The notes beneath the pieces are model-generated. The model made no database searches. It was given only the letters and a program-made list of their open reading frames with translations, and was not told the DNA's origin. A stretch of DNA of 64,000 nucleotides from Lophium mytilinum (Eukaryota; Ascomycota; Dothideomycetes; Mytilinidiales; Mytilinidiaceae). The stretch is from contig MU004185.1 in NCBI GenBank assembly GCA_010093605.1, positions 1,137,334 to 1,201,333 of the forward strand, given 5' to 3'. The translations under genes and the position numbers were made by a program. Each line of letters begins with the position of its first letter. Positions within the stretch are counted from its first letter, which is position 1. Of this stretch, positions 1 to 11,544 are shown one piece after another.

Positions 1-828
1 GAATCTCCCAAACCCTCACCAAACCGCTCGAGCAGCCCCGACAGCAGCGACAAGCGACGCAAAGTCCTGGGACCCGCACTACCACCAGCTCCTTTAGATG
101 AACGACCGCCAGGGAATCCATCGGCCTCAGATTCAGACGACAGTAGCAGCGACGACGATGACTTTGGTCCCGCGCCGCCTCCAGCCAACGGCGCAAATGT
201 ATGCAGCTCCAGCACTCTCAGCCTTTGGAGTGGCTCCCACTAATTATCTACGTAGACATCAAGCTATGAACCCTCTGAATCTAAATCAGCCTTCGACACC
301 GACCCCGCATATGCGCCCGCCGCACCCTCCTCCAAACCCCGCCGCGACGAATGGATGATGGTGCCCCCCAAAGCCGACGACCTCGCCGCGCGCATGGATC
401 CGAGTAAGCAGCGCGCACGCAAATTCAACAGCGGTAAAGGGGCACGCGCGCCCGGAGCTGCAGACGGCGACAACGCTATCTGGACAGAGACGCCGGAGCA
501 GAAGCGCAAGCGGCTCGCAGATGAAGTTATGGGCGTTGCGCCGGCAGGGAAGGCGAATGTGTCGGCGCGGCAGCAGGCTAGGGATCGAGAGGCGGAGGAG
601 ACGGCGAGGAGGGTGAGGGAGCACGATGAGCGGCATCGGGGGAAAAGTCTGTTTGAGCGGCATCAGGCTAGTACCACTAAGGAGAAGGAGGATGATCCGA
701 GTAAGAGGGCGTTTGATAGGGAAAAAGATGTCGCGGCGGGAGTAAGGCTAGGGACGAAGGAGAAGAAGGAGATGCTGAGCAAGGCGGCAGATTTTGGATC
801 GAGGTTCGAGAGGGGCAGTTTTCTGTAG
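1..828 (+). CDS. GPALPP-motif / DUF3752 protein, 3' part
   Basis: The gene is cut by the left window edge. Exons are <1-198 and 256-828; the 57-nt intron 199-255 opens with GTATGC, has a CTAAT branch site and ends in TAG, and without it frame 1 hits a stop at 241. The first exon carries the motif GPALPPAP followed by an acidic Ser/Asp run; the second has DEWMMVPP and a basic, helical C-terminus ending near residue motif FGSRFERGSFL. GPALPP motifs followed by a DUF3752 domain define the eukaryotic GPALPP1 family, whose molecular role is poorly known (presumed nuclear). The C-terminus looks complete; the N-terminus lies outside the window. Family call is from motif recognition. Confidence 0.85.
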
Positions 829-1557
829 TGGCTTGTGAAAGTGGGAGGAGTGTCTTAAGGGAACTTGGTGATGCTTGGCACGCTGCACACGGCACCTATC
901 GTAAAACTAGCCCTAGAATCGAACTCTGAACATGTATATGAAGTTCGCACTGAGCCTTACTATACACTGTATGCATGTGAAAAATTTGCAGTATGGCCTC
1001 ATTCAATAGATGCATTTTTCGAATACTCGGTGGTTCACCGCAGGAACTACACGTGGAAACCCTCAGCTTTAAAATATCATGGAATCTACAAGTTGCTAGT
1101 GGCTATCTCAGTTGAATTGAAAACATGCCATGAGTAAAGACGATCAACGCCAAAGCGATTTAAAATGTTGGTAGCGATAGGTACTATACGTACGAGTGGA
1201 GTTGCGGAGCCCACTCCAGCACGAAATAAATTGGATTAAAGAAAGATTCTCCCCCCGACTCGATTCTGAGTTACTAGAATTGAGGAGTGACCTCTCCTGA
1301 ACAGCATGATGGCTCGTTATGTGGTTGCAAACGACGAATACCAAGCCATCCTTTGAAGTGTTGTTTCAGTGGGGCCGATTGTCCACCCTCTGGACCTATC
1401 AATTGGCCGAGACGCTTTGACACACACACCCATGGTACCCTTGTAATTTCACTCACTCCCGAAGGTCGGCTGACTGTTCTCTAGGGTTGGTTTTCGCTCT
1501 AGTTTGTCATGGGCTATATACCAACTATTTTTGCCAACTCTTCATCAATCACCAACA
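829..1557. other. intergenic, nothing recognised
   Basis: About 730 bases between the GPALPP gene and the tRNA. It holds only short ORFs without fungal-style splice context or recognisable protein. It presumably contains the 3' UTR of the upstream gene. I see no repeat or RNA gene. Confidence 0.5.
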
Positions 1558-1688
1558 GGCGTGGTGGCGGAGTGGTTATCGCGCAAGCCTAGAAAGCTTG
1601 TTCCTTCGGGAGCGCAGGAAAGCGATTTGATTCCTAGCTTCAATACCATCAACTAACAGTGTTATAGGTTCGAGTCCTGCCCACGTCG
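1558..1688 (+). tRNA. tRNA-Ser(AGA) with ~50-nt insertion in the T-arm
   Basis: The sequence folds as a type II tRNA: acceptor GGCGTGG (1558-1564) pairs with CCACGTC (1681-1687) plus discriminator G; a 3-bp D stem GCG/CGC; anticodon stem CAAGC/GCTTG enclosing loop CTAGAAA, anticodon AGA; a serine-type long variable arm TCC-TTCG-GGA. The T stem GCAGG (1614-1618) should be followed directly by loop TTCGAGT and CCTGC, but 50 extra bases lie between (for example 1618-1667), flanked by a direct AGG. Without them the tRNA is 81 nt, normal for Ser. The insert contains CTAAC (1653-1657) then TAG, like a spliceosomal 3' end, but no GT start. It is not at the usual tRNA intron site after base 37. It is either an unusual intron or a pseudogene. 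Confidence 0.8.
1618..1667 (+). other. insertion inside the tRNA T-arm
   Basis: Fifty bases interrupt the T arm of the tRNA-Ser; because of the AGG repeat the exact edges can slide from 1616-1665 to 1619-1668. It contains a short inverted pair AGGAA/TTCCT, a T-loop-like stretch TTTGATTCCT, and CTAAC followed ten bases later by TAG. Possible origins are a partial duplication of the T arm, a small transposed sequence with a 3-bp target repeat, or a non-canonical intron. Confidence 0.6.
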
Positions 1689-4600
1689 AAATTATCTTTT
1701 TGATTTTCCACATATCTTTTTGCTCCCACGTTGCTCCGGACGGCCAGGACATCAGCAATACGTTTGAACAGTGACTGATAAGCGTGTGCATTCTTTTTGC
1801 CCTTGTGCAATGTGATAGCCGGGGTAATGTGACAACTTTTGCTCGGCTAGCAGCATATGCGCCTATCATCAGTGAATGACATCTACGTGACATCCGGGCA
1901 GGCGAACACGGCATGTCGATAATGTGATGTGATCTTTATGCAGGAAGATGACGGAAGTAACGATGTTCAACCTATAAATCAAGTTCTATGTTACCACAAG
2001 ACGGGACGCGGGGAAGTATATCACACGTTCCGAGATACGGGAAACTGCATCATATCGATATGATGCACCAATTATCGGCAGATCGAGAGTTTGTACATCG
2101 ATATGAGCGCACCAATGAAAACCCTGTACTTCAGAAATAGAATGGTCTTTTGCTATGTCACTGCTTGGTGTCCTCAGATACACGCCCAGAAATCCAGACC
2201 AGATGTCGGATTATTCGCGGTACTAATCAGCCCGACGATATGGGGTGACTGCATGGACATCATAGATCGGAACGCTAACCTTCCATTATGCCTCTCGTGC
2301 TATGTCACTGCTTAGTGTCTTCCAACACGATTTCAGATATCTGGACAGGATGTCAAGAACGGTGCAGCGTGAATCGAACAAGGCAAAATAGCTCTGAATA
2401 AGATCTTTGACGATTCCTTTACATCAATAGGAGCGCTTCAGTTAGCTTCAGTTATCGTTGATTGCAAAGTTGTACCGAAAAGTCTCCTATGTTGCTTTGC
2501 CACTACTGAGAGTCCCCCAACACACTCCAAAAATCTAGCCACGATGTAAAAATAGTCCTCTCACAAATCAAGCCATCCGAAACCAAACCGCTGAGAACGT
2601 CCGGGGCGCTCCAAAGGACCACAGAAATCCACCGGATTCAACTCTCCATCATCTTAATCCCCAACCAATCACGCGCCGCACACCCACTCCTCACCAACCC
2701 CATCACCACATCCACATCCCCTTCTCCCAATCCCCCCCATCCCTAAACCCCACAGCGCCATCCCCGCCCTAGAACATTCCAAACCCCCAATCGGCGCTCG
2801 CCTCTCGCCAAAACCTCCCACCGCCGACCTTCCCAAACCACCACACCCACCGGCTCGGCTCCGAAACTCGGCTTCCAGCCAAAACCCAAATTCTCTAAGC
2901 TCAGAACGTCATCTCCGCCGAAAAAAGGTAATTACATATCTGGCGTCTGTCTTAGAACGACGTCGGTCGGTCGTCCAGCGCCACGGCAGCGGGACAGCAA
3001 GTTGCTGACGCGGGACGGCATGCCGCGCGCCACCCAGCGAATGGGATGCCGCGGAGCGCGAGCTCAGGGGGTTGTGGATGCCGCGTTCGACATTTCTCGA
3101 GTCTGAACCGTCTCAACAGTTTCGCCTGAGCGGGACGGATGGGGGGGTGGGGAATGTGGGTAAAGTGTGGATCATGGATTTGGGGGTGAGACACGCTGCG
3201 GGTTCCTGAGCTAGAGGCGTTGCTTTAGGAAATCACGGTGGGCGGAGGGAAGCGCGTGTCAGGCGCGTTTTGGGCGGTGTGGGTTGGTAGTCAAGGATGA
3301 GTATGGAGGCTATATAGCCAGTGACGAGTGCATATACGTGCCGAGGAGTGGTGAGAGACGGTGGGTTTGGGTGGAACCAATGCCCGGTGCGTTCTCCCCA
3401 TGTATGGGGATTCATTGATACACAAGAGCTAGTTCTATCGATGGTGTATCGCTACTGGGAACTCGCATGGCCAATACCCTCAGCTGAAGCTACAACTGCC
3501 CTCCCCGAAAGACGGGATTGGTGAGTACGAATGCGGCATCTTCAATAAGTGAAGAAACGAGGCCTATTTAGAGAGATGTGACCGGTGACAGATCCTGGTT
3601 GTGGTGGCCGCAGGGCAGCTCAAATTATGCAACGCACGTGAAATAAAAAGATAGTGAACACCTTACTACGACGTGATTAAGGTTGCGGTGTTCTAGAGGG
3701 TTAAAGTTTTCCGGACCGTGGCTCACATGCAAATTGCAAATCGGCGAATGGATCCGCGCACCCGAAGCGTAACTAGCCTAGGTACTGCGAGTTCACACCT
3801 CTCGGAGATACTCCTAGCCAAGCCAAGCTCAAGATCGAAGTTGACTTTAGCAAAGAAGTTCCGCAGCTAATGCGCGCATGCACCCGGTACTCAATCCGTA
3901 GGCAGATCCGGGGTAGAAGCAGGCGGGGTAGACATGACGGAGAAGGGGTGGTCAACGACGTATGGCCGGTCGACGCACTGAATGTCCTTGTGATTTTGCG
4001 ATGGGTCTACAAAATGCGTGGCGTTTACACATGACAGAGACATGGGACGACTGAGATGCAGGGGAAGGCGAAAATGCGAAAAACTTACAACGACCTAAGA
4101 GATTCCTCAAATGCATTGCCTTTGTAAGTGGTTTCTTCAGAGGTCTCCGAGACTCTGGGGAAACACAAGGTTACTATGAAGTAGGACTGGATCTTAGAAT
4201 CGGATCGGAGACTGTGCACGAATCGTGTAGGAGATAGAAGCATCCTCGTTTGAGATAGTACTTTAGATAGCTGTTAAAATAAAAAATTCGCACCAACTTA
4301 CGGCTTGCGTTCACAGTGAAAATCCTCGGATACAGAGTTCAATAGTCCGTTCCCGGTCGTTGTCAGCAAATGTAATTTCGTGAACATGGGATGCATTTAG
4401 TCGTCTTTTCTTCCCGAAACTGCAAGGAGGCCGTGGCTCGGACAGGTTTTTGGAAAGGCACTTTCTCCGGTCAGATCATTTGGTGGCGTGCAATCGCTGT
4501 CTAGCTTTGCATTTCGAAGGAGTTTCGAAGCACTCCCTTGCCGTCATTCTCACCTCCCTGGTAGAGTAGTACCGGGCATGTGGGAGGCGATGCAACAGCG

Positions 4601-7600
4601 CACAGCAATTGCGACTGTGTGAGGAACCGAACGTGCTGAATCTCTGCGGCACGGAAGGTCGTGCACGGCGTGCAAGTCCAGGATGGCGACCAGGATGGCG
4701 AGCTTGGGTACATAATGTTCGTCTCTCACGGGAATGATGGTTGGAGTAGTCGGTCGCTAGGCATGCGACGGGCTTCTACACACCGAAGTGGCCAAGCTGA
4801 GTAGAAGCTGACTTGGAGGAGCACAGCGCATGTTAGTCTCAGAGTCTTCAGTTAGTTCAGCTGAGGATTTGAGCAAGGAGTGGATGACGATGGATAAGTT
4901 TCTTAAGGTGCCATATTGATGAGATGCAGCTGCAGTGTCAACCTGCAGGCCGTTCGCGAGGCTAACGGGTGACGCCAGGACGTGTTGGACCAACTCCGTG
5001 CCTTACGATCGGTAGAGAGGTGGACGTGTGTTTTGCTAGGGAGGGGAAACGGTTCGCTCGTTTGTGGTGAAACGTCGCACTTGTTCAACGGCCTGCACTG
5101 ACCCATGCACCCGGGTCTTGACACACCTTCGAGAAGACCCAAGAGCCGCGACCTAGACTCGGGATAGGACGGCTGGTGCCCAGCGTGCAGGATCAAGGCG
5201 GCAAGGATAAAGTTCGTATTCGAGGAGTGGGGAGCACTACTTCTTGAAACCTCCTAGGTTGATGCTGTTGATAGTGGACGTGGAGGTTGGCGATCCGGCC
5301 GGAGTTGCGAAAGTATTTCAGAAGTCCGCGAATCCTGCCGCCACCTGGGAAGTGCTTCATGATGCGCTTCATATTGAAAGCGAAGCTACGTGGGAAGACT
5401 CGGCATGAGTTCTGAGAATGGCAGCTCGTCCTCGGTAATGTGATGCTGAAGTTGAGATGACGGATGTCGATGCCGATGGCACATCCGGCAGCGAGGAAAC
5501 AGTATAACACGAGTCCGGAAGCGGTTCAAGGTCCGGCTGGGGTGGCCAGCTCGGGCTAGATACGCAGTGGGAGCGGGATGCCATGCACGGAAGATCGGGC
5601 TGACAACCTTCTGCAGGAACCTCTCCTCTGCATCGCAAGACGACGCGGGTGGTGGTGTAGAGCGGGTCAGGGGCACAGGGGCTACGCGGGTTTTCGACTT
5701 TGCCACGAACGGCAACCTTGCAACCGGCCTTGGATTGGGGGGCCTAAAAACGGGGGAGAGTGGTGGTCGAAAAGATTTGGCATCACTCTGGCATCATCGA
5801 CAAGCTCGCACGCGAGGCACGACGAGGTGGTTCGATTGTTGGAGAAGCAGAGGAGTAGCAAGATCATTCGACGGCCAGTCTGACAAAGCGGAGTTTGCAA
5901 TGAGGCGTGTAGCCAATTCGAAGGGTCATCAACAGAAAGCACGTCTCGACGCGTTGATAGGCCGACTTGACGCCGCCGCAAGGAGGGACGGGTAAGGGTC
6001 GGGGCGTGAAGAAGAACGAGCCGATGGGGCGCTGTAATGGCGGCATCACCTTGACCCAGCTCGGTATGGTCCGTCGGGGCATTTCTGCAAGGCATCCAGG
6101 TCGGAGGAGCCCGCCCGTTGAGGACGACCCCGCTGCTGTACCTGTGGCCTACTGGGGACACGGCGGTGGATCAGAATCACGGCGAGTCAGGTCATCGTCC
6201 CCGAATGCCCGGCTGAAGGATGGCTGGGCCTGGAGTATGGTTGAAGCCTGAAAGACGACTGAAAGGAAACTCGATATGCACGACGCTGGGCCTTGACTGG
6301 ATATGAAGAGGCCGAACAGTCAAGCTGGACAAGCACGCGGCCCGACAAATATCGATTCATGCTCGCGACCACGTGAGCAGCACGAGGGCATGGCAATTGG
6401 GAGGATCTGGCAAGCTGAGGCGGGCTGACCGGCCGCCACACACTTCGCTCTCCACCAACCACCACGCAGAAGGCACCCCAAAGCCATGCGCAGCAACAAC
6501 GCGAACACGCTCATCTTGCTTGGGGCGCGTCCAGGCATCATCAGGATCCGTCGTCATCGAACGCGGCGTCAGTGATCGAGCTGCTGTCAGCCCAGCCTCA
6601 GCATTCTCCTCGTCCCGCCAGGGTCTCGATATTGCCGGGCCGTCGTCGCCCTCAGATGCATGCCGCGATATTGGGCTCTTGGGACGGTGTCTCCCAATTG
6701 CCGCCACTGTGCTGCGCGAGACTCGTCGGCGGCGAGCGCACTGCATGATCTGCGAGAGTGCGGGCGTCCCGAGGACTGATGCTCGCTGCTGTGCCACTTC
6801 GCCCGTGATGGCAAACAGCACGAGCAAAACCGCCGTAGTGGAGCGAAGCCCTTCGCGCCTGGAGAGGCCGTAAGAGGCCGCGACATGAAGTCGGCTGCGC
6901 GAATCAGCATGCAGAGCAGCGTGCTGCGCCGACTGCGGGCTCGACGGCGCCGCCGTTACGACCACTCGCAACACCGAAGTGCCTGTACCTGGCCCCGGCT
7001 GTCTCCCGTCCCCACTACTACGCCTAGCCCTTTCACCGTCCGCCATGCCTGTCGTCCCTTTCAGGCCCTGCAACCCGCGCTGCTCCCCCGGAGCGCCATG
7101 GGCGACTGGCTTGGGCATCTCGGATCGTCGTGCTCTTGGTCAAAGGGCACGGCTCCAACCAGGCGGCGTCTCTCCATGTACCCCCCCAGCAGCTGGTCTG
7201 CGTCTAGCTCTGCCTTGCGGCCCGCCTGGATACAATACTGTACCCCGTCCCGCGTCTCTACATTTCTCGTGCTTTTGCTCTGCTTCCATTCTGCGGTCTA
7301 TTCATACTGTTCCAGTTTCACCCTCACTTGCGTAATCAACTCGTCTGTCTGCGCCCTTGCAAGCCACCACCAACCCAATCGATCCTACGTACTCCCCCAT
7401 CTCCGTTCCAACCTACCGTCACAGTCTTTTCTTGACTCCGAACCTCCATTGTCTCATCCTCTGCGTGCAATAAGGCCCTTACCCACCTCCCTCGCCATTC
7501 CATCGCCCGAAACACTCCAATATCCCTCTTCCGGCACGGATCCCGTCCCCGTTTAAAGCATTGACTACTTCCCCATACCGTCGACTATTTTCTTTTTGCG

Positions 7601-7721
7601 CATTTGGTCGGTCTATCAGGAACCTAGGCATCCCACAATAAGCTTCGCATCTTCGTCAATGTTGCACAGCGTATAATCTGAGTTTGGTCCGTTGCGGAAC
7701 CTGAATTGCAAGAACATCTCA
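1689..7721. other. 6-kb region without a convincing gene
   Basis: Six kilobases between the tRNA and the 7TM receptor. ORFs are short or overlap on both strands; the longest (6357-7118 minus, 253 codons) is low-complexity Arg/Ser/Ala with open frames opposite it, as expected from G+C-rich non-coding DNA. A three-copy diverged repeat lies at about 2088-2560. The segment 2640-2900 is C-rich. The last ~600 bases (7119-7721) are CT-rich like a fungal promoter or leader of the receptor gene. I recognise no protein family. Confidence 0.5.
2088..2560. repeat. three diverged tandem copies
   Basis: A core TGCTATGTCACTGCTT at 2151 recurs at 2298 (22 of 25 bases shared over the extended core) and, more diverged, at 2493 (TGCTTTGCCACTACTG). 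Each is followed by GTGTC/AGTC, an ACAC-containing stretch, an AAATC/ATATC-like stretch and GATGT, and each is preceded at variable distance by ACATC plus GCGC/ACGC-like bases. Spacing is 147 and 195 bases. It looks like an old tandem duplication; no function is visible. Confidence 0.55.
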
Positions 7722-9573
7722 ATGGCAAACGTCACTTTACTTCGAGGGCTCTGCCCACCTCCATTCTTCGATCTCGCAGCTTTCGGTGCGGATGGCGGAT
7801 GTGAGTGATTTCTTCGTGACCAAAGCGAGTCAGAGACCTAATCACACCACAGACGTCGATGGGCGTTTCTGCGCACCTGCATCCGAAATTCGAGCTGGTC
7901 TCTATTGTTGTGTACCATGTCCTATCACCGACTATCTCTACCCCGAGAGTGAGAACATACCTTTATTGCCTTTCGTAGTGCTCGTCTGACACCATTTCCC
8001 AGGCTTCGTAACATGGTACCGAATCGCAGAGGGACTCAGCATTGGTGGCGTCGTGTCCTGTTTATTCCTTCTATTATCATTCATCATTCTTCCCATAGAG
8101 AAGACGCGTCGGCATTATCTGAGTTACTGTATGGTCGTAGGTATATTATTCGTCGGCGTAAGTAATCCCAATACCGCGACCTTGATAATTACTGACACGA
8201 ACATAGCTGGGTTTCGTTGTCCCACTCGCTGTGAGACCACCGCAATGCTACGACGAAGTCACACCGAATGACATGTATTCGAACCTGACATGCGCCTTTT
8301 CGGGTGCTTTCATTATAGCGGGCGGCTTATCAATGACTGTCTGGAGTATGTTCACCACTTCGTACGCTACGAGCATTACTGATTTTTATAGTCTTCGTTC
8401 GCGTTCTCTCCATGCACCTTCAAATTGTCTGGGACGTACTGCCCGGAAAAAAGTTCATGTACTTCGCCCAAGGCCTGGGCTGGGGGATCATTGCCACCCT
8501 CTTCACAGTGACTATTACTTTGACTGGTGTCTCATTCCGTTTTGGAGACATCTGCCATGTGAACGCTCAGGATTCGGTAAAGCTCTTTTGGGGGCCGCTC
8601 CTTGGGATTGGTTGCGCATCCACGGCGATACAGCTAGCCACGTAAGTGACCAAGTCAATCGTCATTCGGCCTTTGCTAATTGTTGTTAGATTCGCGTACT
8701 GTATCAAAGTTTACGTGAAGAACATGTGGAGCGACGACGCTACGGAGACCCAGAGCTCTGGCGGCCTCCCTTCCTTTACCAACTCGAGCATCCGAACAAA
8801 GTCCGCCAAGGCCGTCTATCGACGAGTAAGAAAGGTAGTGTGGCTGCAGTGGCGCGGCATGACCATCGTTGCGTTCATGCTAGTAGACGTCATCTTTCTT
8901 TCCGTGGTATTCATCTATCTCAACCAGATCGTTGGGAATCTCAGCCATCATGTGGACTCCATATTACCCTGGACGCTCTGTCTGATCTCCAACCCCGACC
9001 ACCGAGAAAAGTGTTTCTCCATGGGACAGGACCTATTTATGAACATGCCAACAATCATCGCGGTATTGGTGCTGCTATCGGTACGTTCAATTACTCCATG
9101 TTTTCGTAGTACCGACTGACTCTCTACAGCTTGCCGGCCTCGAATGTCTGCTACTCCTAGGACGAGGCTCCATCTACACAGCATGGTGGGATATGGTCCG
9201 ATCCAAATTTGGATCCAAGCGAGAATTCGTGTCGCTCGACGCAAAGCGCTTCTCCTCCGATGCGCGTGCCTACGAGCTTCTCAAAATTGGGAACACGCCT
9301 CAGATCAAATCACCTGAAACCGCAATCACCAGCCCGATTTCAGGACGCGACATCGATCGCGATGCAACTGGTACCCCGGATTACTTCGGCAAAGAGGTAC
9401 AACGAGAGTACCGCAGTCCTACTCTTAGCTTCTCTACTCCTCGCGCTCCGTCTCAGGCCACGTTACGTGTTGAATGGGATCCGCGCAACACACACGCAAG
9501 GGGTGGACTTGGCTATCACCCTCCTGTCACCGAGGATGAGATTGAACGTCCAGGGATGACGAACAAGATATGA
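7722..9573 (+). CDS. seven-transmembrane receptor, Frizzled/Smoothened-like fungal GPCR candidate
   Basis: Seven exons: 7722-7800, 7853-7948, 8003-8157, 8207-8345, 8392-8641, 8690-9080, 9130-9573; phases close to 517 residues. The short cysteine-containing N-terminus precedes seven hydrophobic segments, roughly LSIGGVVSCLFLLLSF, YLSYCMVVGILFVG, AFIIAGGLSMTVWIFV, GWGIIATLFTVTITL, LFWGPLLGIGCASTA, GMTIVAFMLVDVIFL and MPTIIAVLVLLSLAG. Cys residues follow TM2 (PPQCYDE, LTCAF) and TM4 (GDICHVN). The hydrophilic C-tail of about 140 residues is Ser/Thr/Pro rich. Topology and a WGP/W motif in TM5 resemble fungal proteins annotated as Frizzled/Smoothened-type, but there is no Cys-rich extracellular domain, so the class is tentative. 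Plasma membrane location is inferred; no ligand is suggested. Confidence 0.8.
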
Positions 9574-11544
9574 AGACCAGTCTCAGATGGAAAAGTTCCA
9601 GATTCTTCGTTCCACTCTACAACTTAGGATTAGAGAGCATATGCTCATCAGTTCCACCCTTTGCTTTACAGCCAAGCAAGGAACAACACGCGAGAACGGT
9701 ACAGAGTGCGATTAGCGACATCGCATGCCCTCTGCAGCGCACGAGAGATACCCGGGCTACGAACGCCACCTTCTTTATGTCTACACCACCAGCACCGGCG
9801 TTTTGGATGCTTTGGACCGGTTGGAAAAAGCCGCTTTACTTCTTCATTATGGACTAGGGGGTAACGGAACGATCATAGCGAAGGAGTTAATGACAGGCGG
9901 ACTTTTGATGGATTTCTAACGGCTTCGCGCAGCCGCAAGCGCGCATTTACTTCCTTTCTCGTCTTTCGCTACAACCACACTCCACTTCACTACTACGCCT
10001 TTTCACACCCACGACAAGAGTTACAGAGTACGCAGGCCGACCCTGCCGTTACTCGCACCAGCGCCCTTTGCCTTGAAAGGAAGGAGGGGGTGTGCTTTAC
10101 TCTAGTGTCTTGTCTATCGACGAATGGATGCGGTAATAGAGCTTCCCAAGAGGGAAACGAAACTTCGACTTTTGTCGCACATATATTGTACCAGCGGAGC
10201 GATCTGCGCAAAACTTAGTAGCCTTTGTAGGCAGCTGCACTGCGCGCCAGGCAGCATGTATAGAATCTCTCCTAAATGAACGAATACTAGATGTTCGATG
10301 ATACCTCTTCAACCAACCTTGCTGCATCACTCCGCAACTGCATGTGACACGGATTTGTTGGGACCTCGCTGAGACCTCTATCACATCTACCCCCCTGGAA
10401 GTAAGCGTAAGCAAGCTAATTAGCACAGTGACATCCATTTCCAACTGCATGGGTTGCTGGGTTGTGTTTCGTCTACCCTGGTACCCTGGGACTTTGGGTC
10501 GAGTACCCCGCCCGTCTCGAACTGCCTGACACTGGTTCTGGCGAAGACTTCGCTGCCGGTACCTATTTCCGTGCCGTCCCGTTCGTAGTGACATCGGTAG
10601 CGAGTTTAATACAGCCTTGGTTCATGGCGTTCGGCGTCATGGCACGGTCGCTCTCGACATGGCACGCGGGGCATGAAGAAGCCGCGAGGGTTATGTACGT
10701 ACTGTACACGTCGATGCCACAGGTTGAGTTGCTTCAATGCATTTTCTTGAATCTGAACAAGATAGAAGCTCTACACTTTAGGTTATTTGGAACTCAATCA
10801 AGCAATTCGAGCAGTGGACACGCGACAGGGTGCTTGGATACTGCCCATCTTTGGCAATCTGGGGATTACTCTGTGGCTGGATCTGAGGAAATTTGGGCTG
10901 CCTGAATGGATAGGGGCGCTCGTGTCACTGTCGTGGGCGGGTATTTGACGCGTGGTGGTAGTTGGGGGCCGATATCGCGGGTGAAGGCACTGAGCGACGC
11001 GCATGGTGGCTTCGGCTTCACTTGCTCCGACTATCCAAGCTGGAAATCAGTCAGCGAAGGCCCTAAATTACCCATCAGCCCCCTATCCAGATATCGCTTC
11101 TTGGGATTGCAATATCAACATCATCTTGCAATTCGTGAGAGGTGTCTCGAATCCAGTTCCGGTAAGCTGGGCCAAAAGCTTGATGATGAAGGATCGAAGC
11201 CTTGACCGCGGGACGTTCACTACGCCGCGGGGCGTATCGTAGAATATCGCCGTATCGATAGCTGGCCGCGCTCTAGCTAGTGACACGGTGATCACGACTA
11301 ACAGCACTAACAGCACGACATCCTCAGTTTGCATCCTCACAGCTTCATCGCGACTCTCAGTGCTTTTTAGTGCGCGAGTGACAGCTTGTGAAAGCCATTT
11401 GTAATCAAAGACTGCTACCTCTATCTACAAAGGTATCTAATTCCCGTACATTGCCGTGTCCTGCCACCTCTCTTTTCAGCTATCTACAGTCCGCTTGAAC
11501 TTTCATTCAACTACCATCGGTTACTTTTACTAGACCCTGCAACA
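9574..11544. other. intergenic; weak ORF at 10.4-10.9 kb
   Basis: Two kilobases between the receptor and the dehydrogenase. An open frame from 10462 to about 10725, perhaps joined across 10726-10784 (GTTGAG...TTTAG) to a stop at 10883-10885, gives a hydrophobic Trp-rich peptide containing LWVEYPARLE and YFRAVPFVV, but the frame has no good ATG and no acceptable upstream exon, so I do not call a gene. The last 100 bases are pyrimidine-rich and fit a leader for the gene at 11545. Confidence 0.4.

Noticed and set aside
6357-7118. 253-codon minus-strand open frame
   Set aside because: Arg/Ala/Ser-rich with open frames opposite; no splice context, no recognisable motif; typical of G+C-rich non-coding DNA.
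10462-10905. 147-codon plus-strand frame that looks slightly protein-like
   Set aside because: No ATG at its start, stop directly upstream at 10429, and no acceptor that restores frame; two alternative continuations look equally plausible, so likely chance.
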